The notes under the pieces were generated by a model. That model was not told the DNA's origin and made no database searches. It saw nothing but the letters and a program-made list of their open reading frames with translations. The position numbers were made by a program, and so were the translations under genes. A stretch of DNA of 64,000 nucleotides from Massiliimalia sp050943535 (GTDB lineage: Bacteria > Bacillota > Clostridia > Oscillospirales > Ruminococcaceae), in NCBI GenBank assembly GCA_050943535.1, contig JBMNPJ010000005.1, positions 186,001-250,000 on the forward strand. Reading direction: 5' to 3'. Below, piece by piece: positions 1-8,546 of the stretch. Every line of letters starts with the position of its first letter. Within the stretch, counting starts at the first letter, position 1.

Positions 1-1407
1 GCTTCATCATTTTTTCACAGAGAAAGCGATGAAAATCGATTTCATCAGCATTTAAGTGCTAGACAGCCTGATGCAGGATGCTCTTGCGCTGGAACAGAAC
101 TGTGCACTCATCTTCCGTTGGTGATTATTGAGACAAATGGCGAAGAAATCCCCGGGGTACCTATTGAAAATAAAAAAGGTGAGGAAATTGGCTATACAAC
201 GACCGAAGAAGGAGAATCAATGCTTTCTGCAAAAATATCTATTATGAGCAGAGATGACCGCAATCATCACCCTTCTGACCAACCAGATCTGCAAAGCGAT
301 ATACTGATTCGTATTCGTGGGAATTCTTCTCGTTATTTTGAGAAAAAAGGCTATCTGGTTAGATTCATAAATGAAGAAGGAAGTTATCGGAAAGAAGAAA
401 TGATGGGAATGTCCGCCCATTATGAATGGGCATTGCATGGTCCTTATATGGATAAAACCATGATTCGCAACTATATGTGGTACAATATTTCCGCAGAATT
501 TATGGGTTATACACCCAATGTTCGTTTTTGTGAAGTTATAATTGATGGTGAATATCAGGGCCTTTATGTTATGACCGAGACTATTACAAATGGAGATGAC
601 TGCAGGTTAAATATTTCAGAACCGATTCAGGGTACTGAAAAAACAGGATATCTGCTGCGTGTGGATATGGGTAGTATTCATCCGTTAAAAAACCCGCTTA
701 CTTTTTCTCAATATACATATCGAATGAAAAACAAACTGGATATCCAGTATCCTAGAGCAGGAGATTTGACTCCGTATCTGACAGAGTCGATCGCGCAGGA
801 TTTCTCGGATTTTGAAAAAAATCTTTATTCCTACGATTATGATACAGATGATCACGGTTATTATTATGATATTAATGTACAGTCGTTTGTGGATTATTTT
901 ATTATCAATGAGTTCACTGTCAACTATGATGTCGGCGCACTTTCCACCTATATTTATCGCGATATCGGAGGAAAATTTAATATGGTGATTTGGGATTTTA
1001 ATTCTGCCTGTGATAACTATATTGATTCTATGACAGATCCGCAGCGGTTTGAATTGCCCGCGATATGCTGGTATTTTATGTTAATGAAAGATGAGTATTT
1101 TACGAATCAAATTATTGATCGTTATCGGGAATTGCGGGAAAGCTATTTGAGTGAAGAATACTTAAATCAGTATATTGACGACACCATTGCTTATTTGGGT
1201 GACGCAGTGGAACGCAATTTCAGTGTATGGGGCAAAACATTTCAGATGGATTTAATACATCCTTCTGAAAGAAATCCCAGGACCTATGATCAGGCTGTGG
1301 CACAATTAAAGAATTTTATTTCAGAACGAGGACAATGGATGGACGAAAATATAGAAGTTCTGAAGCAGTATAGTCATGAATCTAGAAACAAAAAGTATAA
1401 TCACTAA
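1..1407 (+). CDS. CotH-like family protein, 5' end cut by window
   Basis: The frame is open from base 1 with no stop, so the gene begins left of the window; the first TTG (118) lies inside conserved sequence (THLPLVIIETNG) and is not the start. CotH family proteins include the spore-coat protein kinase CotH and relatives in exopolysaccharide and cellulosome loci. Seen here are the LPLVIIETNG opening, the RIRGNSS segment at about 310-330, a long central domain with YVMTETITNGDDCRLNI, and IWDFNSACDN near 985-1015, where CotH proteins carry the conserved WDFD/N motif. At least 468 codons are present. It is the first visible gene of an operon with a glycoside hydrolase, a glycosyltransferase and EAL proteins, which points to a role in polysaccharide or matrix assembly rather than a classical coat locus. 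Family call is firm, substrate unknown. Confidence 0.82.
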   Translation, partial: ASSFFHRESDENRFHQHLSARQPDAGCSCAGTELCTHLPLVIIETNGEEIPGVPIENKKGEEIGYTTTEEGESMLSAKISIMSRDDRNHHPSDQPDLQSDILIRIRGNSSRYFEKKGYLVRFINEEGSYRKEEMMGMSAHYEWALHGPYMDKTMIRNYMWYNISAEFMGYTPNVRFCEVIIDGEYQGLYVMTETITNGDDCRLNISEPIQGTEKTGYLLRVDMGSIHPLKNPLTFSQYTYRMKNKLDIQYPRAGDLTPYLTESIAQDFSDFEKNLYSYDYDTDDHGYYYDINVQSFVDYFIINEFTVNYDVGALSTYIYRDIGGKFNMVIWDFNSACDNYIDSMTDPQRFELPAICWYFMLMKDEYFTNQIIDRYRELRESYLSEEYLNQYIDDTIAYLGDAVERNFSVWGKTFQMDLIHPSERNPRTYDQAVAQLKNFISERGQWMDENIEVLKQYSHESRNKKYNH

Positions 1408-1427
1408 ACGAAAGGGGAAAAACTACC

Positions 1428-3575
1428 ATAAAAAAGTTTATTATCGCTGTTTGTATTGTGGTTGTGCTCCTGTTTGCGTGGAATGAGGCGTATTATCGCT
1501 TTGGGGTTTATGTGGATCTGGACCCCGATCAACCTGTAACCACTTTTATGACAACAGATGAAGACACCATTTATATGCAGCGAGACGGAAAAACAGTTCC
1601 CTTTGAAATTCGAGGGGTCAACATGGGGGTCGGTTTGCCAGGTGAATGGGCAACCGATTATGCCATTGATAAGGAAACCTATCTGCGGTGGTTTGAGTGG
1701 ATTCAGGAAATGGGGGCCAATACCATACGGGTATATACCATTTTACAGGATGACTTTTACAATGCCTTCTATGAATACAACACCCAGCGGGAACAGGAAG
1801 GAAAAGAACCACTTTGGTTGCTTCATGGCGTATGGGTCAATGATTATGTACAAAACTCCCATCGGGATGCATATGACGATGATTTTCGTCAGACTTTTCT
1901 GGACGATTGCCGCACATTGGTGGATATTCTTCATGGAAAGAAAAATTTAAGGTTAGGATATGGACTTGGTTCTGGCAGCTATCGGAAAGATATATCTCAA
2001 TGGGTGATTGGATATATCTTAGGTGTAGAATGGGAAGATGTGACAGTAGCATATACCGACCATAAATATCCAGACCGCAATGTTTATGAAGGTACTTATA
2101 TGTATACCACAGAAGAGGCTTCTCCCTTTGAAGCTATGCTGTGTGAAGTAGGGGATAAGATTATCGAATATGAATCCAATAAATATAAGCAGCAACGTCT
2201 GGTAGCATTTTCTAATTGGCCCACTACAGATCCATTTTATTACTCCGAAGCCATTACTCGGTTCTTTTCCAAATGTGCACGGGTAGATGTGGAACATATT
2301 CAGACCACGGAAGCATTCCTTTCAGGACAATTTGCATCTTATCATGTTTATCCGTACTACCCGGACTATTTAAATTATGAAACAGATATTACAGGTTTTT
2401 CCTATACGGATGATGGACATTTGAATACATATTTGACCTATTTAAAAAGATTGACTGAACATCATAATATTCCTGTTGTGATTTCAGAATATGGGGTGTC
2501 TACTGGGCGGGGTATGGCTCAGAGAGATGTGAATACCGGACGTAATCAAGGAAATATGTCTGAGCAGGAACAAGGCCAGGCTGTCATTGAATGTTATGAG
2601 GATATTATGGAGGCCGGATGTGCAGGAAGCTGCGTGTTTACTTGGCAGGATGAATGGTTTAAGCGTACTTGGAATACGATGCACGCAGTGGACTTGCAGA
2701 ATACCCCTTATTGGAGCGATTATCAAACCAATGAGCAATACTTTGGCTTGCTTGCGTTTGATCCGGGAGAAGAGGAAAGTGTCAGCTATGTAGATGGAGA
2801 TACCTCCGAATGGAAGGAAGAAGATCGAGTAATTCAAAACGGCGATCTGTCTGTTTCTATGAAATATGATGAGAAATTTGTCTATTTTTTTCTTGAAAAA
2901 GATGGATTTAATTTTCAGCAGGATACCTTGTATCTTCCGATTGATATTACCCCTAAGACAGGAAGTACCTACTGTGAAAATTACGATATTTCCTTTGATC
3001 GGGCTAGCGATTTTATTATGGTAATTGATGGAAAGGAAAACAGCCGTCTTCTTGTACAGGAAAGGTACGAAGTGCTTCGAGCCATGTATTCCCGAGAGAT
3101 TAGTGGAATCGATGCCTATGTCAATCCGGTGGATAAGGATAGTCCGGTATTTAAGCAGATTCACCTTATGCTGCAGATGGTTACTTTGCCGGTGGAAGGT
3201 CAAAAAGATGATGCTTTTGAAACTTATGAAACCGGATGTCTGACTTACGGCAACGCAAATCCGGAATCAGAAGACTTTAATTCTTTGGCTGACTTTATGT
3301 TTACTGACAATGGGGTGGAAATTCGAATTCCTTGGCAGCTTTTGAACTTTGGCAATCCTTCTGAGATGATGGTTCATGATGACTATTACGAAAATTACGG
3401 CGTAGAGTATATTCATATTGATGAGATGTATGTGGGTATTGCAGACTCTACCTGGGGAAAAAACAGAATTCCTATGGAATCTTTCCCTCTGGAAGGCTGG
3501 GGAAAAGATGTCACTTATCACGAACGGCTAAAAGAATCTTACTATATGCTGAAAGATTATTGGAGCAGTCATTAA
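1428..3575 (+). CDS. Membrane-anchored clan-A-like glycoside hydrolase
   Basis: A single hydrophobic segment (KKFIIAVCIVVVLLFAW) leads into a TIM-barrel-like domain that opens with IRGVNMGVG and contains GANTIRVYTI, LGVEWE (possible acid/base Glu, codon at 2028) and VISEYGVS (probable nucleophile Glu, codon at 2487). The last 230 residues look like a beta-rich carbohydrate-binding domain (VDGDTSEWKEED onward). The only ordinary in-frame start is GTG at 1458, but that would delete the Lys-Lys and half of the hydrophobic anchor and has no ribosome site. An ATA codon at 1428 sits 10 bases after AAAGGGG and gives the complete signal anchor, so ATA initiation (or a mutated ATG) is inferred. Polysaccharide synthase operons commonly carry such a hydrolase to trim or release product. 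The exact GH family was not identified. Confidence 0.75.
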   Translation: MKKFIIAVCIVVVLLFAWNEAYYRFGVYVDLDPDQPVTTFMTTDEDTIYMQRDGKTVPFEIRGVNMGVGLPGEWATDYAIDKETYLRWFEWIQEMGANTIRVYTILQDDFYNAFYEYNTQREQEGKEPLWLLHGVWVNDYVQNSHRDAYDDDFRQTFLDDCRTLVDILHGKKNLRLGYGLGSGSYRKDISQWVIGYILGVEWEDVTVAYTDHKYPDRNVYEGTYMYTTEEASPFEAMLCEVGDKIIEYESNKYKQQRLVAFSNWPTTDPFYYSEAITRFFSKCARVDVEHIQTTEAFLSGQFASYHVYPYYPDYLNYETDITGFSYTDDGHLNTYLTYLKRLTEHHNIPVVISEYGVSTGRGMAQRDVNTGRNQGNMSEQEQGQAVIECYEDIMEAGCAGSCVFTWQDEWFKRTWNTMHAVDLQNTPYWSDYQTNEQYFGLLAFDPGEEESVSYVDGDTSEWKEEDRVIQNGDLSVSMKYDEKFVYFFLEKDGFNFQQDTLYLPIDITPKTGSTYCENYDISFDRASDFIMVIDGKENSRLLVQERYEVLRAMYSREISGIDAYVNPVDKDSPVFKQIHLMLQMVTLPVEGQKDDAFETYETGCLTYGNANPESEDFNSLADFMFTDNGVEIRIPWQLLNFGNPSEMMVHDDYYENYGVEYIHIDEMYVGIADSTWGKNRIPMESFPLEGWGKDVTYHERLKESYYMLKDYWSSH

Positions 3576-3611
3576 GCGAAGCGTTTCAGTGTAAAAGAAA
3601 AGGAGAACAGC

Positions 3612-3920
3612 ATGCAGATAGAAATGATGATTTACATTTATGGTGCAGTATGCATTAGTATGATTGTCTTTAACATTTTCTATAATATAATGCTAAAGGG
3701 CAGTCAGCCCCGTATGAAAAAACGCTGCCAAAAGTTCGCAGAATACCTGGAGAAACAGCTTGACAGAATAAAGTCTGGGGAGACAGTGCAGCAGGAACAT
3801 CTGAATTATTTAAGGCACAAAATGAAAAGGGTAAATTATCTGATTGTTTTTGATAATGTACTCAAAGAGGAACTGAAACAATATCCTGAAGCGATGGAAG
3901 AGTATCTTCACCAAATTTAG
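3612..3920 (+). CDS. N-terminal membrane part of interrupted HEAT-repeat protein
   Basis: This 102-residue reading frame has an N-terminal transmembrane helix (about residues 5-27, IYGAVCISMIVFNIFYNIML) and then a charged helical region. A good ribosome site (AAAAGGAGAA) precedes the ATG. It ends at a TAG at 3918-3920. The same frame continues without another stop through SVILYLALIYKERDAM into the HEAT-repeat frame at 3936-4712, so this is most likely the first part of one protein of about 366 residues split by a single amber codon. As a free peptide it would be a small membrane protein of unknown function. Confidence that the segment derives from a real gene is high; whether it is expressed as drawn is uncertain. 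Confidence 0.6.
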   Translation: MQIEMMIYIYGAVCISMIVFNIFYNIMLKGSQPRMKKRCQKFAEYLEKQLDRIKSGETVQQEHLNYLRHKMKRVNYLIVFDNVLKEELKQYPEAMEEYLHQI

Positions 3921-3935
3921 TCGGTCATTTTATAT

Positions 3936-4712
3936 TTGGCGCTGATCTACAAAGAAAGAGACGCCATGCAGGCAGCATATTTTACTTATTTTCTCTCCTG
4001 TTATGGAATACATAAGCGGATGCCCATTGATTCTTTGCAAGAACTTTTGCTGGATTATGTGAGAAAAGATAATTTGTATTGTCGGCTGAATGCACTGGGT
4101 GCTTTGTATCGTTTTGCAAGTGTGGAGTGCATTGTAAAAGCGGTGAAACTTCAAGACGACGGCAGGGTTTTTGTCCATGAAAAAATTTTGACCGAGGGAC
4201 TTTTAACCTTTTCCGGAGATTATCACCAGCTCATTGATCAATTATGGAAAAGAATTGATACGTTTTCCCCTCACACACAGCTTGCAATCTCAAATTATAT
4301 TCGGTTTAAAACCGGAGATTACTGTGAGGAAATGTTTGCTGTAATGCAGAATGAACATGCTGAAAAAGAGATGCGGATTTCAGCAATCCGGTATTTTGGC
4401 AAATATCATTATCAGCCGGCTATGGAACCGCTGCTGAAATTTCTTGAGAATAAAGATTTAACTCAGTGGGAATTTGCGACTGTGGCAGCTTCTTCTCTTG
4501 CAAAGTATCAGGGTGAAAAAGTGGTTTCTGCCCTGAAAGAAGCTTTGCATAGCGGAAACTGGTATATTCGGTATTCTGCAGCACAAAGTTTGGAAGAACA
4601 TCATGTGGACTATAGTGAACTGATTGATATTGTAGCGGGAAATGACCGCTATGCCCGAGAAATGATAACCTATCGTTTGGAATCTCGAAAATTACAAAAA
4701 GTGGAGGTGTGA
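3936..4712 (+). CDS. HEAT-repeat protein, downstream part after in-frame TAG
   Basis: The frame encodes repeated helical pairs typical of HEAT/PBS-lyase-like repeats, for example RISAIRYFGKYHYQPAMEPLLKF with WEFATVAASSLAKYQGE and WYIRYSAAQSLEEHHVD. It is in the same frame as the small membrane gene just upstream and separated from it by one TAG (3918). The TTG at 3936 and the ATG at 3966 have no recognisable ribosome site, so independent translation looks weak and readthrough or loss of function are the alternatives. HEAT-repeat proteins are plausible scaffolds for a membrane glycosyltransferase, and the synthase starts 7 bases after this stop, with its ribosome site inside the end of this gene. 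It may be a pseudogene fragment. Confidence 0.6.
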   Translation: MALIYKERDAMQAAYFTYFLSCYGIHKRMPIDSLQELLLDYVRKDNLYCRLNALGALYRFASVECIVKAVKLQDDGRVFVHEKILTEGLLTFSGDYHQLIDQLWKRIDTFSPHTQLAISNYIRFKTGDYCEEMFAVMQNEHAEKEMRISAIRYFGKYHYQPAMEPLLKFLENKDLTQWEFATVAASSLAKYQGEKVVSALKEALHSGNWYIRYSAAQSLEEHHVDYSELIDIVAGNDRYAREMITYRLESRKLQKVEV

Positions 4713-4718
4713 CATTCT

Positions 4719-6122
4719 GTGACGGATGCGTTTAAACTGTTTTTCTATTATGTGGGAATATTCTTTATCCTGTATATGATTGGCTATGCCAGCTTTTTGT
4801 TTTTGTCAGTTACGGTGGGTTCTTCTGAACTTTATAAAATTAAAAAACGGAATAAGCTGAAAAATGAATTATTGGGTGAGTACTATATTCCGATCACAGT
4901 GGTAGTTCCCGCCTATAATGAGGAAGTAACCATTGAATCCAGTATACGCTCTTTGCTTGCGCTGGAATATAAATTATATGAAATCGTGATTGTGGATGAT
5001 GGCTCCCGGGATAATACATCTAAAGTAGTTCGTGAGGCGTTTCGCATGCAGCGAATTAATCGGCCGATTCAGAAAAAAATCCCCTGTCAGCCGGAAGAGG
5101 CAATTTACGAAAGTTATGAGTGGAAGGTTCCAATTACCTTGATTCGCAAGAAAAACGGCGGAAAAGCGGATGCCTTGAATATGGGAATCAATGCAGCAAA
5201 GTATCCTTATTTTATCTGTATGGATGCGGACTCTGTTTTACAGTATGATTCTTTGGAAAAAATTGTACGGCCAGTTTTGGAAGATGGGAATATTGTTGCG
5301 GTAGGAGGTGCAGTGCGTCCCTGCAATGGAACCGAAATTGATCAGGGCAGAGTAATTTCCTACCATATGCCGGATAAAGTGCTTCCCTGTATGCAGGTTT
5401 TAGAATATGACCGCTCTTTTTTGGCAGCTAGAATTTTGTTTGATAAATTTAATGGAAGTATTATCATTTCCGGTGCGTTTGGGCTGTTCAAAAAAAGTGT
5501 GGTAATTGATGCAGGGGGATATGACTCCACAACCATGGGTGAGGATATGGAGCTGGTGGTTAAACTTCATGTGTTTTGCCGGGAACATAACATTCCTTAT
5601 CGCATTCGTTATGCCACAGATGCAATCTGTTGGACACAGGCTCCGGAAAAATTGAAGGATCTGTGTAAACAGCGCCGACGGTGGCATATTGGATTGTTTC
5701 AAAGTATGACCCGCCATAGGAAAATGTTTTTGAATCCCAAATATGGTTTAGTAGGTTTTATTTCTTATCTTTATTTTTTGATTTACGAATTGTTTTCTCC
5801 TTACATCGAAGTGTTTGGACTGATCACCATTGCGCTGGCGTTTGCGGTTGATTTGATTAATGTGCCGTTTATGATTTTGTTTTTTGGGATTTATGTGGTG
5901 TATTCCGCAATTTTGTCGTTAACAGCATTTTTTGCCCGTATTCATACCATTGACCTAAAGTTGATGGCCATGGATGTGATAAAAGCCATTGGGCTTTGTG
6001 CTTTGGAAGTTTCCTGTCTGCGATTAGTGTTAGCCTGGGTTCGGGCAACCGCTTTAATCGGGTATAAAAAGAAGAAACATGCCTGGGGAAGAATTGAACG
6101 GAAAAAGATTCATTTTAATTAG
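4719..6122 (+). CDS. Processive family-2 glycosyltransferase (polysaccharide synthase)
   Basis: A GT2 enzyme of the cellulose/hyaluronan/PNAG synthase type, polymerising a nucleotide sugar while threading the chain across the membrane. An N-terminal transmembrane helix (about 5-30) is followed by the catalytic domain with VVVPAYNEE, VIVDDGSRD, the DxD-type MDADS (D169, D171), GEDMELV (E275-D276, the general-base site) and QRRRW (318-322), the signature of processive enzymes. At least three helices follow (about 345-440) and the protein ends in a basic tail. No PilZ domain is present, so c-di-GMP sensing, if any, must be elsewhere. The GTG start follows GTGGAGG that overlaps the previous stop codon. 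Neighbouring hydrolase, HEAT and CotH genes suggest an exopolysaccharide synthase; cellulose, a beta-glucan or a GlcNAc polymer cannot be told apart from the sequence. Confidence 0.88.
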   Translation: MTDAFKLFFYYVGIFFILYMIGYASFLFLSVTVGSSELYKIKKRNKLKNELLGEYYIPITVVVPAYNEEVTIESSIRSLLALEYKLYEIVIVDDGSRDNTSKVVREAFRMQRINRPIQKKIPCQPEEAIYESYEWKVPITLIRKKNGGKADALNMGINAAKYPYFICMDADSVLQYDSLEKIVRPVLEDGNIVAVGGAVRPCNGTEIDQGRVISYHMPDKVLPCMQVLEYDRSFLAARILFDKFNGSIIISGAFGLFKKSVVIDAGGYDSTTMGEDMELVVKLHVFCREHNIPYRIRYATDAICWTQAPEKLKDLCKQRRRWHIGLFQSMTRHRKMFLNPKYGLVGFISYLYFLIYELFSPYIEVFGLITIALAFAVDLINVPFMILFFGIYVVYSAILSLTAFFARIHTIDLKLMAMDVIKAIGLCALEVSCLRLVLAWVRATALIGYKKKKHAWGRIERKKIHFN

Positions 6123-6139
6123 TCTGGAGGATAAATGCT

Positions 6140-6655
6140 ATGAAATTAGATGATCTTAAAAAAGGTTTTTGGGGATATCAAAAATCCAGTGTCTATCAGT
6201 ATATTGCTTTTGTGGAAGAAGAATTTTCTATGAAACTGATGGAAAAAGATGCCCAATTGCGGACGAACGAAGAACAGTATTGCAAAAGAATTCGCCAGCT
6301 AGAGGAAGAATTACAGGAAATTCGGCAAAAATACGAATCACAAAAAGAGGAAGAGATGATGATTGCTTCTACCTTGCTGGATGCTCAGCATTTTGCGCAA
6401 ATATTAAGAGCAGAGACAGAACAAAAAGAACAGGAAGAATATCAAAAATGGGAAGAAGAGCTTTCTAAAAATCAAAAGGAGTTAAATCAATATCACCTTC
6501 GGGTCATGGATCTCCGTGAAAAGTTCTGCAGCCTTTTGCATGCCATGGACGAGGAAGTGCAAAATTTTGAACAACAGATTCAAGCATTGAAACAGGCATC
6601 TCCGGATAAAAATATGACTTTGTTTGAAAGAAAAACAGAATCAGAGGATGAATAA
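6140..6655 (+). CDS. DivIVA-like N-terminus with coiled coil
   Basis: The 171-residue product opens with LKKGFWGYQKSSVYQYIAF, which matches the pattern of DivIVA N-termini (compare SMRGYRQEEVHNYL in the true divIVA at 36933) that bind curved membranes and recruit partners to cell poles and septa. Residues 30-150 are almost entirely charged heptad-like coiled coil rich in Glu, Gln and Lys. The ATG follows TCTGGAGGATAA. It lies 17 bases after the synthase gene and 17 before the first EAL gene, inside the operon. The inference is a positional adaptor for the polysaccharide synthase. It is too short and too diverged to be the cell-division DivIVA itself. Confidence 0.6.
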   Translation: MKLDDLKKGFWGYQKSSVYQYIAFVEEEFSMKLMEKDAQLRTNEEQYCKRIRQLEEELQEIRQKYESQKEEEMMIASTLLDAQHFAQILRAETEQKEQEEYQKWEEELSKNQKELNQYHLRVMDLREKFCSLLHAMDEEVQNFEQQIQALKQASPDKNMTLFERKTESEDE

Positions 6656-6672
6656 GAACTGAGGGGAAAATA

Positions 6673-8490
6673 GTGGAACAGAAATCAGTCGTTTATGTAG
6701 CGGGAAATCCAGATGCATATCCTTTGGAATACTACAATAAAGATACGGAAACCTATGAGGGAGTTATTCCCAAACTGCTGGAAGAGTTTTCAAACCAGAG
6801 CCCCTATGAGGTTATTTATTATCAGGCTGATGGCACAGATCATCGGGAGCATTTGGCACAGAATAACCAAGTGGATATTTTGTCCGGTTATTCCCGTGTT
6901 GGCGATGTGTCTCACGATGCAGAAAATGTAGTATTATTTCATACCATACAGGATGGAGAAGATGTTTCCTACTGTCTTTATTTTACGGATGCGGCTCCGG
7001 AAGATCTCAAAGTCGCTTTGGAAACTTTTCTCGATTCTGTTTCTCAGGAACAGGTTAGCGGCCTTCTTGTAGATACTGTAGCTGCTCAAGCAGAGCAAAA
7101 TAATGAGACTTTGTTCTGGACAATCGGTTCTTTGGGACTGGTCATTGTTTTGCTGCTGACCGCCATAGTATTGATTGTGCGCAATTATAGAAAAAAGCTG
7201 AAAAAGGCCAAACAGGATATGGAGTCCGATGAAGTAACTGGACTTGGAAATCTGGATTATTTTACAAGGTATTATAATCAGTTTGTGAATGATAAAAATC
7301 GCATCATCTATCAGCTGTTTTATTTTTATGTGGATACGGATCGTCTGCGCAGAATTGCAGATAATCAGGAAACCAACGAGTTTCTTCGGTTTTGCGCTGT
7401 GGTTTTACAGGAACATACTGGAGATGCAGATATTTTGGTGCGGGTATCTGATCATGGTTTTGCCATGCTGAAACTTACGAATGATGAAAAACAGATTGAT
7501 ATATGGGTCAAGACCATCTTGGAACGAATTCGGGGATATACGCAGCTGTATGCCAAAACGTTTGATGTCAATATGGGCGTTGGGCTGTATCCGCTCAAAT
7601 CTACAGACCGAGATGTAAATGCCATGATTTTTAACGCTTCTCAAGGAGCGTATATGGCAGATAAAAACGATGAGGATTACGTGGTTTGTTCTGATGGAAT
7701 GATACAAAAATTCGCACAGGAAAAACAACTTCAGGCTAGTATTGAACAAGCATTTGAAAATCATGAGTTTGAGCTGTATATTCAGTTTTATGTGGACACC
7801 GATTCCTATAAAATCGTGGGCGGAGAAGCACTTTCTCGCTGGAATCATCCGCAAAAGGGGATGTTAAACCCCAATGTTTTTGTTCCTTTGATGGAACGGG
7901 AAAAGATGATCAGCAAACTGGATTATTACTGCTTGAGAAAAGTGTGTATTTTTTTGCATGATTTGGTAGAACAAAAAGTGGACCGATTTTTTGTATCCTG
8001 TAATTTTTCCCGGGAAACTTTTGCGGCAGTGGACTTTGCCGATCGTGTCAAAGAAATTATTGATGCGTACCATTTTCCAAGGGAATTGTTGATTTTAGAA
8101 ATTACAGAAAGTTCCTCAGTAAAAAACACAGCTCAAATACAGCATAATATTAAAGTGCTTAAAAATTATGGTGTAAGTGTTGCGTTAGATGATTTCGGAG
8201 AAGGATTCACCTCTTTTTACGATCTTCAAAAATATCCGATCAATGGAATTAAATTAGACAAAGGCTTAATTGACCAGATTATGACCCCCAGTGGCAGTGC
8301 TGTGGTAAAAGCTATGATTCAGGTAGGGCACGAACTGGATATGACTATTTTGGCAGAAGGGGTTGAAACGGAAGATCAGGTAAAAGCATTGCGAGCCATG
8401 CACTGTGACGTGATTCAAGGATTTCATTTTTATATTCCATTACCAGAGTGGGAAGCAAAAAATCAAATTTTGAATCAGTTTTTTCAGTAA
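6673..8490 (+). CDS. Membrane EAL phosphodiesterase with degenerate GGDEF and SBP-like sensor
   Basis: Order of parts: an extracytoplasmic segment resembling a solute-binding protein (residues 5-140, VVYVAGNPDAYPLEYY), one transmembrane helix (about 147-170) followed by basic residues, a GGDEF domain whose signature reads SDHGF (259-263) and should not make c-di-GMP, and an EAL domain with its catalytic motifs present: EALSRW (E385), the Asn of NFSRE, ITESS, LDDFGEGF, Lys of KLDKG and AEGVE. It is therefore a predicted c-di-GMP phosphodiesterase. There is no signal peptide before the sensor, so topology would have to be N-out. The GTG start follows GAGGGG. It sits in the polysaccharide operon, consistent with local c-di-GMP control of synthesis. 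Confidence 0.82.
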   Translation: MEQKSVVYVAGNPDAYPLEYYNKDTETYEGVIPKLLEEFSNQSPYEVIYYQADGTDHREHLAQNNQVDILSGYSRVGDVSHDAENVVLFHTIQDGEDVSYCLYFTDAAPEDLKVALETFLDSVSQEQVSGLLVDTVAAQAEQNNETLFWTIGSLGLVIVLLLTAIVLIVRNYRKKLKKAKQDMESDEVTGLGNLDYFTRYYNQFVNDKNRIIYQLFYFYVDTDRLRRIADNQETNEFLRFCAVVLQEHTGDADILVRVSDHGFAMLKLTNDEKQIDIWVKTILERIRGYTQLYAKTFDVNMGVGLYPLKSTDRDVNAMIFNASQGAYMADKNDEDYVVCSDGMIQKFAQEKQLQASIEQAFENHEFELYIQFYVDTDSYKIVGGEALSRWNHPQKGMLNPNVFVPLMEREKMISKLDYYCLRKVCIFLHDLVEQKVDRFFVSCNFSRETFAAVDFADRVKEIIDAYHFPRELLILEITESSSVKNTAQIQHNIKVLKNYGVSVALDDFGEGFTSFYDLQKYPINGIKLDKGLIDQIMTPSGSAVVKAMIQVGHELDMTILAEGVETEDQVKALRAMHCDVIQGFHFYIPLPEWEAKNQILNQFFQ

Positions 8491-8546
8491 GAGATCAATC
8501 TTTTGCGGAAAGCGGATAAACGGGATTGACCGTACGGGAGGCAGTT

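Noticed and set aside
118..120. TTG at 118 as the start of the CotH-like gene
   Set aside because: The frame is open to base 1 and the TTG lies within the conserved LPLVIIETNG segment.
2484..3203. A 239-codon minus-strand frame inside the hydrolase gene
   Set aside because: It lies entirely opposite the hydrolase coding sequence, resembles no family and has no promoter or ribosome site.
3918..3920. TAG as pyrrolysine codon
   Set aside because: No pyl genes or methylamine methyltransferase context is visible in the window; mutation or sequencing error is simpler.
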